From the NCBI GenBank assembly GCA_964553745.1, contig CAZKLD010000002.1, positions 115,902 to 179,901 of the forward strand: DNA of 64,000 nucleotides, written 5' to 3'. The translations under genes were made by a program, and so were the position numbers. Of this stretch, positions 43,989 to 54,206 are shown piece after piece. The notes beneath the pieces were generated by a model. It searched no databases and had not been told where the DNA came from. It saw only the letters and a program-made list of their open reading frames with translations. The first letter of the stretch is position 1. Each line of letters starts with the position of its first letter. The stretch is from STC-113 sp964553745. Lineage in GTDB: Bacteria > Patescibacteriota > Gracilibacteria > BD1-5 > UBA2023.

Positions 43989-46136
43989 CTACAGGTTGTT
44001 TGATATCCAGCCTAAGAATCACAGCAGGCTTTTTTTGGTATAGTCGATTATCCAGTCTTCTTTCATATATGAATTCTTTATGGCTTCATGGGTGCTATAC
44101 GTATATGGAAACATTTCTGCAGACTCTATGTTTTTCAGGTTCTTATCGACATAGAACACAGAGTAAGGACTATAGAAAGTCTTTACAACAGCCTCATTCT
44201 TTAGCACGAAGAGAGATTCTTTTTCTATTGACGATAGTTTCTCATCAGAAAGGGTGCTTGATTTAAGCTTCTCGAGGAGAACATCCAAAGAGATATTCTT
44301 TATCTTTGAGAAATTGAATCATTCCTTAGCCTGTCATGAGTGGAAGAACGGAGAAATGTTATAGTAATACAATCAGTGATTGACTCAAGTCAACATCATG
44401 TCGTAATTCTTCTCTCCTCACTTGACTATATTTTCAGTCTGTTTCTGATCGTCTTCTTTGATCTCGACATTGATTCAGATTATCTTAAGCTCATTCTTTA
44501 TCTTTTCTGCCAAATCACCGAAAACCGGTCAATTGTTCGAGTACTCGAGATTAAGCGTATACCTATTCAGATCCATATTATAATAATACAGAGGGTCTAG
44601 AACTTGGATTTTTGCAATTTGCGCCGCCTTATCCTTTGATGCTTTTTCCGTATCCTCCTTGCTAGCCTGTTGAACTTTGGTCAGCCCCTCATTTATCTCA
44701 TTTCTTTTGCTATCCAGATCTGCCGCCTTATCATAGGCATAAACGGTGATGGTTTCCCTTTTCACTTTCTTGCTTCAGATTTCGGTGCTCAGAGAATAGA
44801 AATTCGCACCTTGTTTGAGGGTTCCGAATTCCTTTTTTGCCCTAAAGTAGAATTTTGTATTTCCTACCTTAAATGAGTTCAGCTTGTAGTCGTTTATGTA
44901 AACGTTCTCGGTTCAAACCGGGACATTTCATGAGATAAGGATTTCAGAAGTGTTTGATGTGAAGGAAATCTTCTTGCTTGAAGGCGTAGAGAAATAAGCA
45001 CTATTCGGGATGCTCGCAACCTTAACGACAGGCTTGATCTGGGCATCTAGTTTCTTGGAAAGGTTTCAGATAAGCTCATCTTTTTTGAAATACCCCATAG
45101 AATTAAGTATCGAGGAGATATTCTTATTCTTAAGCTCGGGAGAGATATTCTCATTTGTAAAGAAAGGGTTCAATACCGTCTTTCAATGCTCTTTTCAATA
45201 GATGTCGCTGAAATTAGCATTATCCAATTGGAAGATTATGAATTTCCTCAAGTCCGGATTTACTATCTTATCTACATTCAAAAACATTCATATGTATTGG
45301 GGAAGCGTATATTTATAGCTCAGGAATCTCGCCGAAACAAGAAGCTTCTTGGTATTATTGTCTTCGAAAATCAGATTGAGCGTATCTTCATTTTTTGATA
45401 GGGAATTCGGATCTGAGAAGAATTTGAATACGTATTTTGAAATATATACATCTTTTATTCATCCTCATTCCTTTCTGAAGACGGTGATCTTTTTTATATT
45501 GTATTTTTCATCGAATTCTTTTTTTCAGAAGATATAATCCCCTGAGGTTATCGGAGAGTTGCTGATATTCTTCCCAGCAAGAAAGTCGTCCACTTGGGAT
45601 TTCTTCATGATGGGGATCGTAAACGAGTCCAGAAGCAGCACATCTGCATTTTTGGAGGCGAATTCTATATAATCTCATTTATCCTTTATATCGATAGCGT
45701 CCAGAACCTGTTTCATGGATTTGTTCGCTCAGGTGCTCTTTATGGCATTATAGGTCGCAAATACGTCATCTTTTGTAATCGGGCTTCAGTCGCTCCATCT
45801 GTTATCGGACTTAATGAAGCACTTGATCCTTGAAAAATCCTTTCATAGGTCACAATTAGCCAAGTCCCCTTCCATTCGCCTTGTTTTGATGTCATATTTC
45901 AAAAGCGATTTATAGAGGAATTGAAGAACGTAATCATTTGTAGGATTAGTCGAGATTTCGAGAGGATTGATGCTAGGTATGTCTCAGACGAATCAGACGC
46001 TGACGGTTCATCCCACAATCGGATATTTTGCCGATCCGTCATACAGATAAGCATAAATCAAATGGGAAATGATAGCGACTGAGAAAAAAACAGAAAGCAG
46101 AAGCAAATACTTCTTAACTTTTAAAAAAACTGACAT
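43989..46136 (-). CDS. Family 5 extracellular solute-binding protein (peptide type)
   Basis: A 715-residue protein held by an N-terminal helix (YLLLLSVFFSVAIISHLIYAY). The family 5 signature is GFVGDIPSINPLEISTNPTN followed by VLQFLYKSLLKYD and the conserved RWSDGSPITKDDV (ligand-lobe entry). A later TLNLEYSNNGPVFGDLAEKI and IIGINVEIKE give the second lobe. A Lys/Glu-rich insert and a bacterial Ig-like stretch interrupt the middle. Such proteins bind oligopeptides for ABC import, but no ABC ATPase or permease is encoded in this window. Imported peptides would suit a host-dependent CPR cell. Confidence 0.85.
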
Positions 46137-46163
46137 TTTGAAAAATTTAAAGGTCTTAATTGA

Positions 46164-46385
46164 TTAAGCCATGAAAAAGTAAGCAAGGCTTAGCGCGATA
46201 TAGAGTGTTCAAAGTCCTATTGTCAGACGATGAAGGGTCTTTTCAGGTCCTCTTCTTTCAAATTTTCAAACTCCTTCATTTCAGAAAGTAGTAAGGTTCA
46301 ATGAGCTTTTCTTAGGCTGTATAAGGATTACCAGGATAAGAAGTATTCAAACGACTATTTCTAGGATTTTTATGATTTCCAACAT
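46164..46385 (-). CDS. secG: Preprotein translocase subunit SecG
   Basis: A 73-residue SecG with two membrane helices, ILEIVVGILLILVILIQPKK and GLGTLYIALSLAYFFMA, joined by a short loop containing FGNEGVGKFERRGPEK. SecG assists SecYEG export. The size, the ILIQPK motif after helix 1 and the RRGPEKTLHR loop are typical. Glycines of the loop are TGA. It is the gene before the large binding protein and may share its transcript. Confidence 0.88.
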
Positions 46386-46442
46386 GATTAAAAATTTATA
46401 TTAAAAAATGTTTTATAACTTGCTAAATGCCTCCTTGAAAAA

Positions 46443-46820
46443 TTATTTCTTCAAGAAAGTGTTGTAGATAATATTAAAAACAGTGAAAATTGCAACAGCA
46501 ATTATAAAATTAAGCGCTCAATTTATCTCAAAAACGACATTAGGAATGTTTAATCCTGCTATGATTCTCTGAAGGAGGTAAAGGATTATCCCGTTTATGA
46601 CAAGGATGAATAGTCAGAATGTCAAAAGCATGAACGGAAGTCAGATGAGCTTAAGGAGCGGCTTTACGACAAAATTGAGAAGCCCTAGGATGACTCATCC
46701 GATGAAATAAAGCTGGATTCCTCAGTTTGCCACAACTCATGTGTCTCAGACGACTGGCATGAAGAATGCTATCGCATAAAGGATAAGCGCATTAAAAAAT
46801 ATGGAAAAGAATATTTTCAT
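46443..46820 (-). CDS. YvlD/phage-holin-family-4 membrane protein
   Basis: A 125-residue protein with four membrane helices: IFFNALILYAIAFFMPVV, GVILGLLNFVVKPLLKLIGL, PFMLLTFGLFILVINGIIL and FIIAVAIFTVFNIIYNTFL. The LNFVVKPLLKLIGLPFMLLT motif is the hallmark of the YvlD family (Pfam phage holin 4), small envelope-stress membrane proteins of unclear function. There are many TGA glycines. It sits upstream of secG. Confidence 0.85.
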
Positions 46821-46883
46821 AAAATATGATTAATACTAAGGAGCGGACATATATTATGGTTTTATGAGAATTTTTCAATTCTT

Positions 46884-46912
46884 TTGATTTTTTAGGTGAC
46901 TTATAGTACAAT
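46884..46912 (+). promoter_or_regulatory. Sigma-70-type promoter
   Basis: TTGATT, 17 bases, TACAAT, 27 bases before the first of four T4SS-pilin-like genes. Confidence 0.55.
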
Positions 46913-46939
46913 GGCTTAAAGTTTTTAAATTGGAAAAAT

Positions 46940-47467
46940 ATGAAGAAGATAATTATCTTTACACTGCTTTCGAGCCTTTTGATTCCTAATGCGATTTTTG
47001 CATCAACCGCCACCCCTTCTGCAATACCTTGATCCAGTTACACTAACGCTCCGAGTGCGGATTCAACTTTTTGAACCGCAGCTCCTACAGTATGACCTAC
47101 TGTTGACGCTGCCAATGCCGCCGCAAAAGCCGCATGGGCCAGCGATCCCGACAATATTGCATGAACGAATTTCTCGCTCAATGTCAACAGTCTGACTCCC
47201 TGAAGTACCAAATACACTTGATGAGCCAATGATAATGTGGCCGAAATCCTTAAGAAGATAGCAAAGCTACTGCTCGTGGTAATACCTACTCTTGCGGTAT
47301 TATTCATGGTCATAGGCGCCATAAAGATAATGCTCGCGGGATGAGATTCGGCAAAGATCAAAAACTGAAGGGCAATAATCATTTACAATATAACAGCAGT
47401 TGCATTGGCATTATTAAGTTGGTCAATCGTACAATTAATCATTTGGACAATATGAAGCGCTTCATAA
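46940..47467 (+). CDS. T4SS-pilin-like protein 1
   Basis: A 175-residue exported protein. Signal peptide MKKIIIFTLLSSLLIPNAIF is followed by a low-complexity Ala/Thr/Pro region and two membrane helices, LLLVVIPTLAVLFMVIGAIKIML and IIIYNITAVALALLSWSIVQLII, separated by AGGDSAKIKNGR. That layout matches the small VirB2/TrbC-like pilins of CPR bacteria. Its last codons overlap the start of the next gene by 16 bases. Confidence 0.78.
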
Positions 47468-47850
47468 ATTTTATCTTATTCGCAGCAGTCGGCTATCTCT
47501 CTATCTTTGCGCAGGCATTTGCTGAAGTGAAATGAGATATAATATCGGCAGATCCTATGTGACTCCCGACTTTCTGAACTAAGAAGGAGGTCATCAATTG
47601 ACTAATTCAGTTCGATAGGAAGAATTCTCACTGATTCCTGGTCAAAGCCATATCAGAAGGCATCAAATACGTCTGATTGCTGGCTGTATTATCGCTGACA
47701 ATCTGATGAATCATGTATATGACATCCTACTGAACCGATGACAAGACTAAAAAAGCGAAAAATGTAATATTGTATTCGATAATCTGAGTTGTGATTTCTA
47801 TAGGTGCTTTCGCGCTTGTGGAGATAGTGAATAACATTAACCTTAATTAG
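47452..47850 (+). CDS. T4SS-pilin-like protein 2
   Basis: A 132-residue protein starting inside the previous gene, so translation is coupled. A signal sequence (INFILFAAVGYLSIFAQAFA) is followed by two helices (YVGLLAVLSLTIGGIMYMT and VILYSIIGVVISIGAFALVEIV) with the loop SYGTDDKTKKAKN, the typical G(D/N)DxK pilin motif. The stop is TAG, 3 bases before the next gene. Confidence 0.8.
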
Positions 47851-47853
47851 AAA

Positions 47854-48270
47854 ATGAGAAAAATCCTAATTCTGATATTGCTGTCAATACCCTGCCTCTG
47901 AATATCCCTCAGCGCTTATGAGATTACAAGTGCCGAGACGGATATAAACCAATCGGAGCTGATGGTAGGCAAGCAGCCGGCACTATTTGATACCTGAGAT
48001 GATAAGGTCGATCTTTCGTTATGAGTCGATGCTGAGGATGTGAACATAAAGGATAATTTCATAAGGGTTGCTATGAAATATGCCCTTTGAATAGTCTGAA
48101 TAGTAGCAGTTACAATGTTCATTTATATCTGATTCCAGCTTGCTACTGCAGAATGAAAGCAAGATCAATTCACGAAAGCAATGAAAGCACTAGTGTATCT
48201 TGCTGTTTGACTTGCAATCATCCCACTCGCCTATGTCGTAGTAAGAATCACAACCTGATTTACTTTTTAA
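47854..48270 (+). CDS. T4SS-pilin-like protein 3
   Basis: A 138-residue member of the same set. The signal peptide is MRKILILILLSIPCLGISLSA. An acidic exported stretch precedes helices LGIVGIVAVTMFIYIGFQLA and LVYLAVGLAIIPLAYVVVRI with the loop TAEGKQDQFTKAMKA. It probably forms a membrane ring or pilus component with its neighbours. Confidence 0.8.
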
Positions 48271-48279
48271 ATTTTGAAA

Positions 48280-48756
48280 ATGAAGAAAATATTAATTGCG
48301 ATGCTGATCTTTTCTAATCTTTGGATCTGACAAATGGCTTTTGCCGATACCGGCAATTGCTGAGACATTGATAAGGAAAAATTGGACAACTCGACCATAA
48401 GCCAGCTACTGTGAAATTGCCAGCCGAAATGAGCAATAGATTGAACCCAGGGCAATGTTATCGCGGAAGTGGGGGGCATTACCCTAAGCTCATCAGACAA
48501 CAAGTGATACGAGATAGAGAACGCGAAATGAAAGATAACGGCGATAACCGATAAGCTTATAATTCTAGCTACTATAATCGCAATTTGAGGATTAGTGTAT
48601 TCAGGTTTCCTTTTTACAACAGCATACTGAAACAACGACAAGATAAAGAACGCGAAAGAATGAATAAAATGGTCGCTCATATGATTGCTTCTGGCGCTCA
48701 TTTCCCAGCAATTGGTGAACGCGGTAATAAATCTGATATATTGAATTTCCGGCTAA
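48280..48756 (+). CDS. T4SS-pilin-like protein 4
   Basis: A 158-residue protein, the last of the four. Signal peptide MKKILIAMLIFSNLWIGQMAFA, a Cys-containing exported part (GNCGDIDKEK, GNCQPKG), then two helices around LIILATIIAIGGLVYSGFLF and IKWSLIGLLLALISQQLVN with the loop TAYGNNDKIKNAKEG. The two Cys could form a disulphide. Confidence 0.8.
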
Positions 48757-48763
48757 AAATAAA

Positions 48764-49633
48764 ATGCTCAGCAATAAAGACAAATACATGAAAATAATCG
48801 GGCTTAGGCTCAATTATATATTTGAGAACAGAAATGATGCCTTTAAGTTCATCCTTTATGCAGCATTTTTTTCGTACTTGCTTTTTGCTTGGCAAAAAGC
48901 TTATTCACCAATCTGAGAAGTGGAATTCAATAGCGCATGAGAAAAATATTTCCAGACAGAAAGCTCGCGGAATGATGAGGGCACATTTTCTCTCGGTAAA
49001 AAAAGCCAGAAAAAACCGGTGTTATCCCTAGAATTGAATCCCGATCTGGCAAAAGTTGATGAGACTTTGTTGAAAGCGATAAAGTACAATGTCGAGTCGC
49101 GCATCTTCAAAGAAAAGGTCACTCCGCTTGATCTTACCATAGATACGACAAGAATAGATCCCAGATGACGGGTAACGTGAACAAAGCTGATGCTATCATG
49201 ACAGATAAAGGATTTGTCGGAAAGCATGAAAGTCCTAGTGCATGAGCTGGGCCATATCGTGGACCTTCATTTTCTTCCGAATCTATGAGATTATGACCCT
49301 TCTGAGAATTTCTACAATATAAGCTGGGTTTCATATAACGTAAAGAAGAAATGATCAAAGATGCAGGATTTCCTATCGGGTTACGCCTTGACGAATAAGT
49401 ATGAGGATTTTGCCGAAAGCTTCAGCTTCTTTGTATTCCATAACGAGGAATTCAGGAGCAGGTCCCAGAAAAATCTTATGATTGCGCGAAAATACAATTA
49501 TTTCAAGAAATATGTGTTCATCGATTCTGAATTTTCCAATACAAGTTTTGAAAAACTTAAAATCGCTCATTACAATTGGGATACCACAAAAATACCCGTT
49601 AATTTGAAAAAATACTTGTATTACATAAGATAA
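48764..49633 (+). CDS. Membrane-anchored zinc metalloprotease-like protein
   Basis: A 289-residue protein with one membrane helix near residues 28-45 (FKFILYAAFFSYLLFAW) and an external domain. LVHELGHIVDLHFL provides an HExxH zinc site, and KYEDFAESFSFFVFHN supplies a downstream Glu, as in peptidases of the M85/putative zinc-binding metallopeptidase type. It is 7 bases after the T4SS-pilin cluster. A peptidase near a secretion apparatus might trim wall or substrate; inference only. Confidence 0.75.
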
Positions 49634-49924
49634 TCGATATAATAAATCAAATTAAGGATATCTTTCTCAATAATATAATTAATTAGTGATTACGTAGTCT
49701 AAAAAATTCTTTTAGGTTGAAAATTGCTAATTAGTCACATATTTTATCTATAAAGATAGTTTTTTATTTCCAAAAAAGAAATTCTCTTTCTACGATTTTC
49801 AGTGCCTTAGCAAAAACAAAAATGAATTTCAGGAACGTCCAAAAAGACAAAAAAGAATATCACAACGCATCTTTTTATATCCCCTTTTCATTTTCAATTT
49901 TATTTATTTACATATTTATAAATT

Positions 49925-51877
49925 ATGTCAAACGATTTTTTTGATGACTTAGAATCAGATCTTGTAGTCAATGATTGAGAAAAACCCAGTAAAGATTCTA
50001 GATGAGAATCTCCGGAATTCTCTTCAACTCTTGAGGATCACTACGAATTTGCCAAAAAACCGGTTGCTCCAACTCCTTCATCTCATCAGAACCATTGAGC
50101 AAGGGATGCTGAAGAAAGCCACATAACCAATTTCAACAGCTCAAGTGATGTCCCCCATATCTTCCCTAATTTCAAACCTCAGACTCTTCCTCCGCTGGAA
50201 AAGGGTTTCACAAGGATAATAACAGTATGATGACATAACGAAATCTGAAAAAACTTAAGCGTCATGCAGTACAACAATGAGATACTGCTTATCGACGGTG
50301 GTCTCCAATTTCCTGAAAGCACTATGCTATGAGCGAAATATTGCCTTCCTGACATCTCATTCCTGATCCCAATGAAAGATAAGATCAAGTGAATCGTGAT
50401 AACACACGGGCATCTTGACCACATCTGAGGCCTCAAGCACATCTTGCCGACTCTCGGATTTCCGCCAATCTATGCTCCAAAACTGACAATAGGACTTATC
50501 GAGAAACAACTGGAAGATGCAGGAATCAAAGAAAAAGCCAAGCTTATAACTACAAACCCTGACACTGACGGAATATTCAATATATGAATATTCAGGATAG
50601 AATTTTTCAGAGAGAATCATAATATCCCTGATGCATGCGGAATCTTCATCGAAACTCCGAATGCAAGAGTGGTTTATACATGAGATTTCAAATTCGATTT
50701 CACCCCTTCGATCGACAAGCCTGCAGATCTCACTAAAATCTGAGAAATAGGATCAAAGAAAATCGATCTGCTGATGAGCGATTCGACAAATTCCCTGAAG
50801 GAATGATTCACACAAACGGAAGCAGACATCTGAGTAGAGCTTCATAAGGTCATATCTGAAGCCCCTGGACGTGTCATAATAGCGACATTCGCCAGCCTTA
50901 TCTGAAGAATACAGCAAATCGTCCAATCATCCGAAAAGACCTGAAGAACGATATTCCTAAATGGGCGTTCTATGGTTGAGAATGTAAGGATCTGAAGAGA
51001 ATTAGGTTATATAAAATGCAATCCGAATATGGTAAGAAGGCTTACCAATGCAGTTGATTCGGCACCGGATGAAAAAGTGATAATTCTTACGACCTGAAGC
51101 CAATGAGAAGAAAATTCATGATTGTTCAGAATGGCTTATGGGGAGCACCCGATTCTTAAAATCCGTCCAGGAGATAGCATAATCCTTTCTTCTAGCCCGA
51201 TTCCAGGTAATGAGAGATGAGTTATCAATCTTATGAATGAGCTCATCAAGCTTGGTGCGACTCTTTACACTAAGGATTGAATGGATATACATACCAGCGG
51301 ACATGCTTCACGCGAAGAACAGAAGATAATGCTGAACCTCGTCAAGCCAAAATATTTCATGCCTTGCCATGGTGAACTTTTCATGCGTGTTGCTCACAAG
51401 AAGACTGCAATGAGCCTTGGAATAAATGATAAGAATATTTTCCTTACGGATAACGGATCAATCCTTGATATCGATCTGGACAGGAATATCAGGAAAAATA
51501 AGTACAAGCTCAAGCTTGAGGAAATCATAGTCGACGGACAAGGAATCTGAGTGGCGACAAGCCATATAATCGATGCTCGTGCGCAAATGATGAAATCTTG
51601 AATTGTAGTCATAGTATTCAAAGTAGATGAAAAGACTAAATCCATACTTGGACCTCTTAAGATAGAGACCCGCGGACTAGCTTATCTCGATGAGGTAAGA
51701 GAAGTTCACAGGATGATCATCAAGAAGGCTAGGACATCTTTTGAATGAATGATAAAAGATGTGCCTGATGTGGAAGAAAAAGAGCTCATAAAGATAATCA
51801 AGAAGGACGTAGAATCATATCTTGCTTACAAGATTGAGAGAGAGCCTATGGTTGTGCCGATAATAATAAGCGTATAA
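49925..51877 (+). CDS. rnj: Ribonuclease J
   Basis: A 650-residue metallo-beta-lactamase/beta-CASP nuclease that processes and degrades RNA with 5'-to-3' exo- and endo-activity. An unusual ~90-residue low-complexity N-terminal tail precedes the core: IITVGGHNEIGKN, ILLIDGGLQFP, the metal motif ITHGHLDHIGGL, YTGDFKFDF, LLMSDSTN, the beta-CASP region with TTGSQGEENSGLFRM, HTSGHASREEQ and MPCHGELFMR. The usual GGLGEIGKN reads GGHNEIGKN here. The start is uncertain because of the tail, but ATG 49925 is open and in frame. Confidence 0.92.
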
Positions 51878-51884
51878 TTCTTTT

Positions 51885-51913
51885 TTGACAAGATAATTAT
51901 TCTGTGCTAAAAT
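51885..51913 (+). promoter_or_regulatory. Sigma-70-type promoter overlapping a terminator
   Basis: TTGACA, 17 bases, TAAAAT, starting 8 bases after the RNase J stop. It would drive pilin-LamG copy 4. Confidence 0.65.
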
Positions 51914-51941
51914 GCCCCTGTTTCCGATTGGGGCATTTTTA
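51909..51941 (+). terminator. Rho-independent terminator of the RNase J gene
   Basis: AATGCCCC...GGGGCATT followed by TTTTT. The -10 of the next promoter overlaps its first bases. Confidence 0.85.
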
Positions 51942-51958
51942 ATTATTAACTTCATGCC

Positions 51959-54124
51959 ATGTCCAACATAAAAAAACAAGAAGGTTTTACTCTTGTAGAA
52001 CTCATAGTAGTCATCGTCATATTGGCGATACTTGCAACAATTGCATTCCTCTCTTTCTCTTCCCAGTCAGGCTCTGCCCGGGATTCCACACGCCTTTCCG
52101 ATATCTCTTCCATAAAGAAATCAGTAGAGATGTACAATGTCAACGCCTGAACTTATCCGACTCCTGACTACGCCTATTCATATACATATTCCTGAGGAAT
52201 AATCTGGAACCAATGAACCATCTGAGATTCCGTCTATAAAATGCTCCAGAAGAATCTCTCCAAGAAAGTCGTGGATCCTCTGAAATGAAGCGAATACGAT
52301 TATTCACTAGCTTCAAACAAGAGAGAATACCAAGTAGCCTGAAACTTCGAGAATCCGACATCATTCGAGAGGAACTACAATCCTTTCGATTCCTCAGTCC
52401 TCAGCCCTAAGCTCTCAGCCCTAGGCTGAACTGGAGCAAACGTATACATCTCATGAAACTACAACTGAGTCATGCTCAAGGTATTCACTTGAAGCACTTA
52501 TTATTTCGTTCCCACTCCGACATTGTTCTGAATATGAACCTGAAGCACAGTATATGACAACACTTTCTGAAGCTGAAAAGATCTGCTTCCGGGCGTGAAC
52601 AATGTAGCTGTATTCGATTCCAGCAAAGTATACGCTAGCACATCATCGACCTGATTGACTGCGGCTGAAGTTGAGAGTCTTATGGTTACAATACAGTCCG
52701 CATATCTGACTTGAAATGTGACGACACCTGCTGTCCAAGAAGTATTGGCTGCAACCTGAAGCGCGCTGACGGATCTTTGAGTTTGACTTGTTAAAAATAG
52801 CCTAGGATGAGGCGCTGTTGCATCTTGAGGCGGTACGGGTTGAGGCGGTACCGCAGCAGATACCCTGACTTCTCTTTTGCTGCACTGAGACAATGTTGCA
52901 TCGCCTTCGGATTTTCTAGACAGCTCTGCGAGTCCGAAGACTGTAACTGCAATCGGTAATCCCATCCAAAAAAGCTGATATGGGAATTTTAATTGAACAG
53001 CGTGAAATAATATCTCAATTCCTGATTCTTCAGATTTTGATTTCACAAGCAGCAATTGAACTATTGATTTATGGCTGTATCCTACAAATATCAGTGCTTA
53101 TCCTTGATTTATCGGACAGTTGAATAATACCGATAAAAACTGGTGCGCATATATCCATGTGAATGGCGCAATTGCCGTCTGAGTTTCTTGATTGAATGAA
53201 ATAAAGAGCGCAGATTGAGTAATTGTGAACAATAAATGGCAACATATTGCAATAGTAAAAAACTGAACAAGCACAACGATATATGTGGACTGAAGAAATG
53301 TCGCATCTGCGACCACTTCAGTTTGGACAAATTCAACTTATCCGCTGCTGATCTGAGGCTTCCTTTCCGGTTGAGCGAATCAATATTTCTGATGATACAT
53401 AGATGAAGTGAGGATTTCCAATACAGCAAGATGGACTTCTAATTTTGATACGAACTTGCCTACATGACACTATGATAATGATGCCAACACTAAGCTGCTC
53501 ATTCATTTTGATTGAGCTTGATCGGCTTTTACAGATTCATCAAGCTCCAACAGGCCGATAACGCCATCTTGATCTGTTACCCAATCTTCTTTAAAAATAG
53601 GCGATTGAGCAATATACCTTAACTGAAACACTAGCTATCTAAGCATTCCCGCATCGGATGATATTACATTCTGATCATGAAATTTCACACTTGAGACGTG
53701 GATGAACCCGGCTACCGTAAGCTGATGGCAAAGGATATTCTCTCAAATGTGAAGTACCAATTCAGATAGGAGCATATATCTGGCCATGAATTCAAATAAA
53801 ATACACTTATGAATATCAACGGGCACTGTAGCGGCTTTTGATATAAGTTTTCCGTTCAATACTTCAATATCCGCTAATGTCTGGACACATATTGCGCTAG
53901 TAAGGAACGGATCGACAATAAGCTTGTATGTGAATTGAGTCAAAGACTCTGTAACATATAATATCTGAACAACGGCAATTAGGACATCAAGCAGTAATTT
54001 TGGAGTATGATGATGAGATTCCGCGTGAGAATATTTCAACTGATATCTCGATGAAGTCAGAATCTCCAAATGAATCGACAGATCGAACTGAACAACCTTC
54101 CCTGTTCCGAATAGCGCATATTAA
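51959..54124 (+). CDS. Type IV pilin-like protein with two LamG-like domains (copy 4)
   Basis: A 721-residue protein opening with the shared block FTLVELIVVIVILAILATIA and SFSSQSGSARDSTRLSDI. The first 320 residues parallel copy 3 (IQSAYLTGNVTTPAVQEVLA against IQSAYSNGNVTAPAVQAIVA), including a heptamer-repeat linker (SVLSPKLSALG). Two sandwich domains follow, the last closing with RISKGIDRS before TAA 54122-54124. The N-terminal half is conserved with copy 3 while the binding domains diverge. TGA supplies most Gly. Strong promoter upstream and terminator downstream. Confidence 0.83.
52387..52430. repeat. Heptanucleotide repeat inside a pilin gene
   Basis: CTCAGTC CTCAGCC CTAAGCT CTCAGCC CTAGGCT, at the position matching the repeat in copy 3, encoding a Ser/Leu/Pro linker. 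Confidence 0.75.
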
Positions 54125-54157
54125 TCTTAAGGTATCTTCATTGAAATATGACTAAAT

Positions 54158-54187
54158 AAAAATCTCCCGATTAATCGGGAGATTTTT
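54158..54187. terminator. Bidirectional terminator
   Basis: AAAAATCTCCCGATT-AATCGGGAGATTTTT, a perfect palindrome between pilin-LamG copy 4 and the convergent gyrA. Confidence 0.93.
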
Positions 54188-54206
54188 ATTAGAGCATCAG
54201 TTTAAA

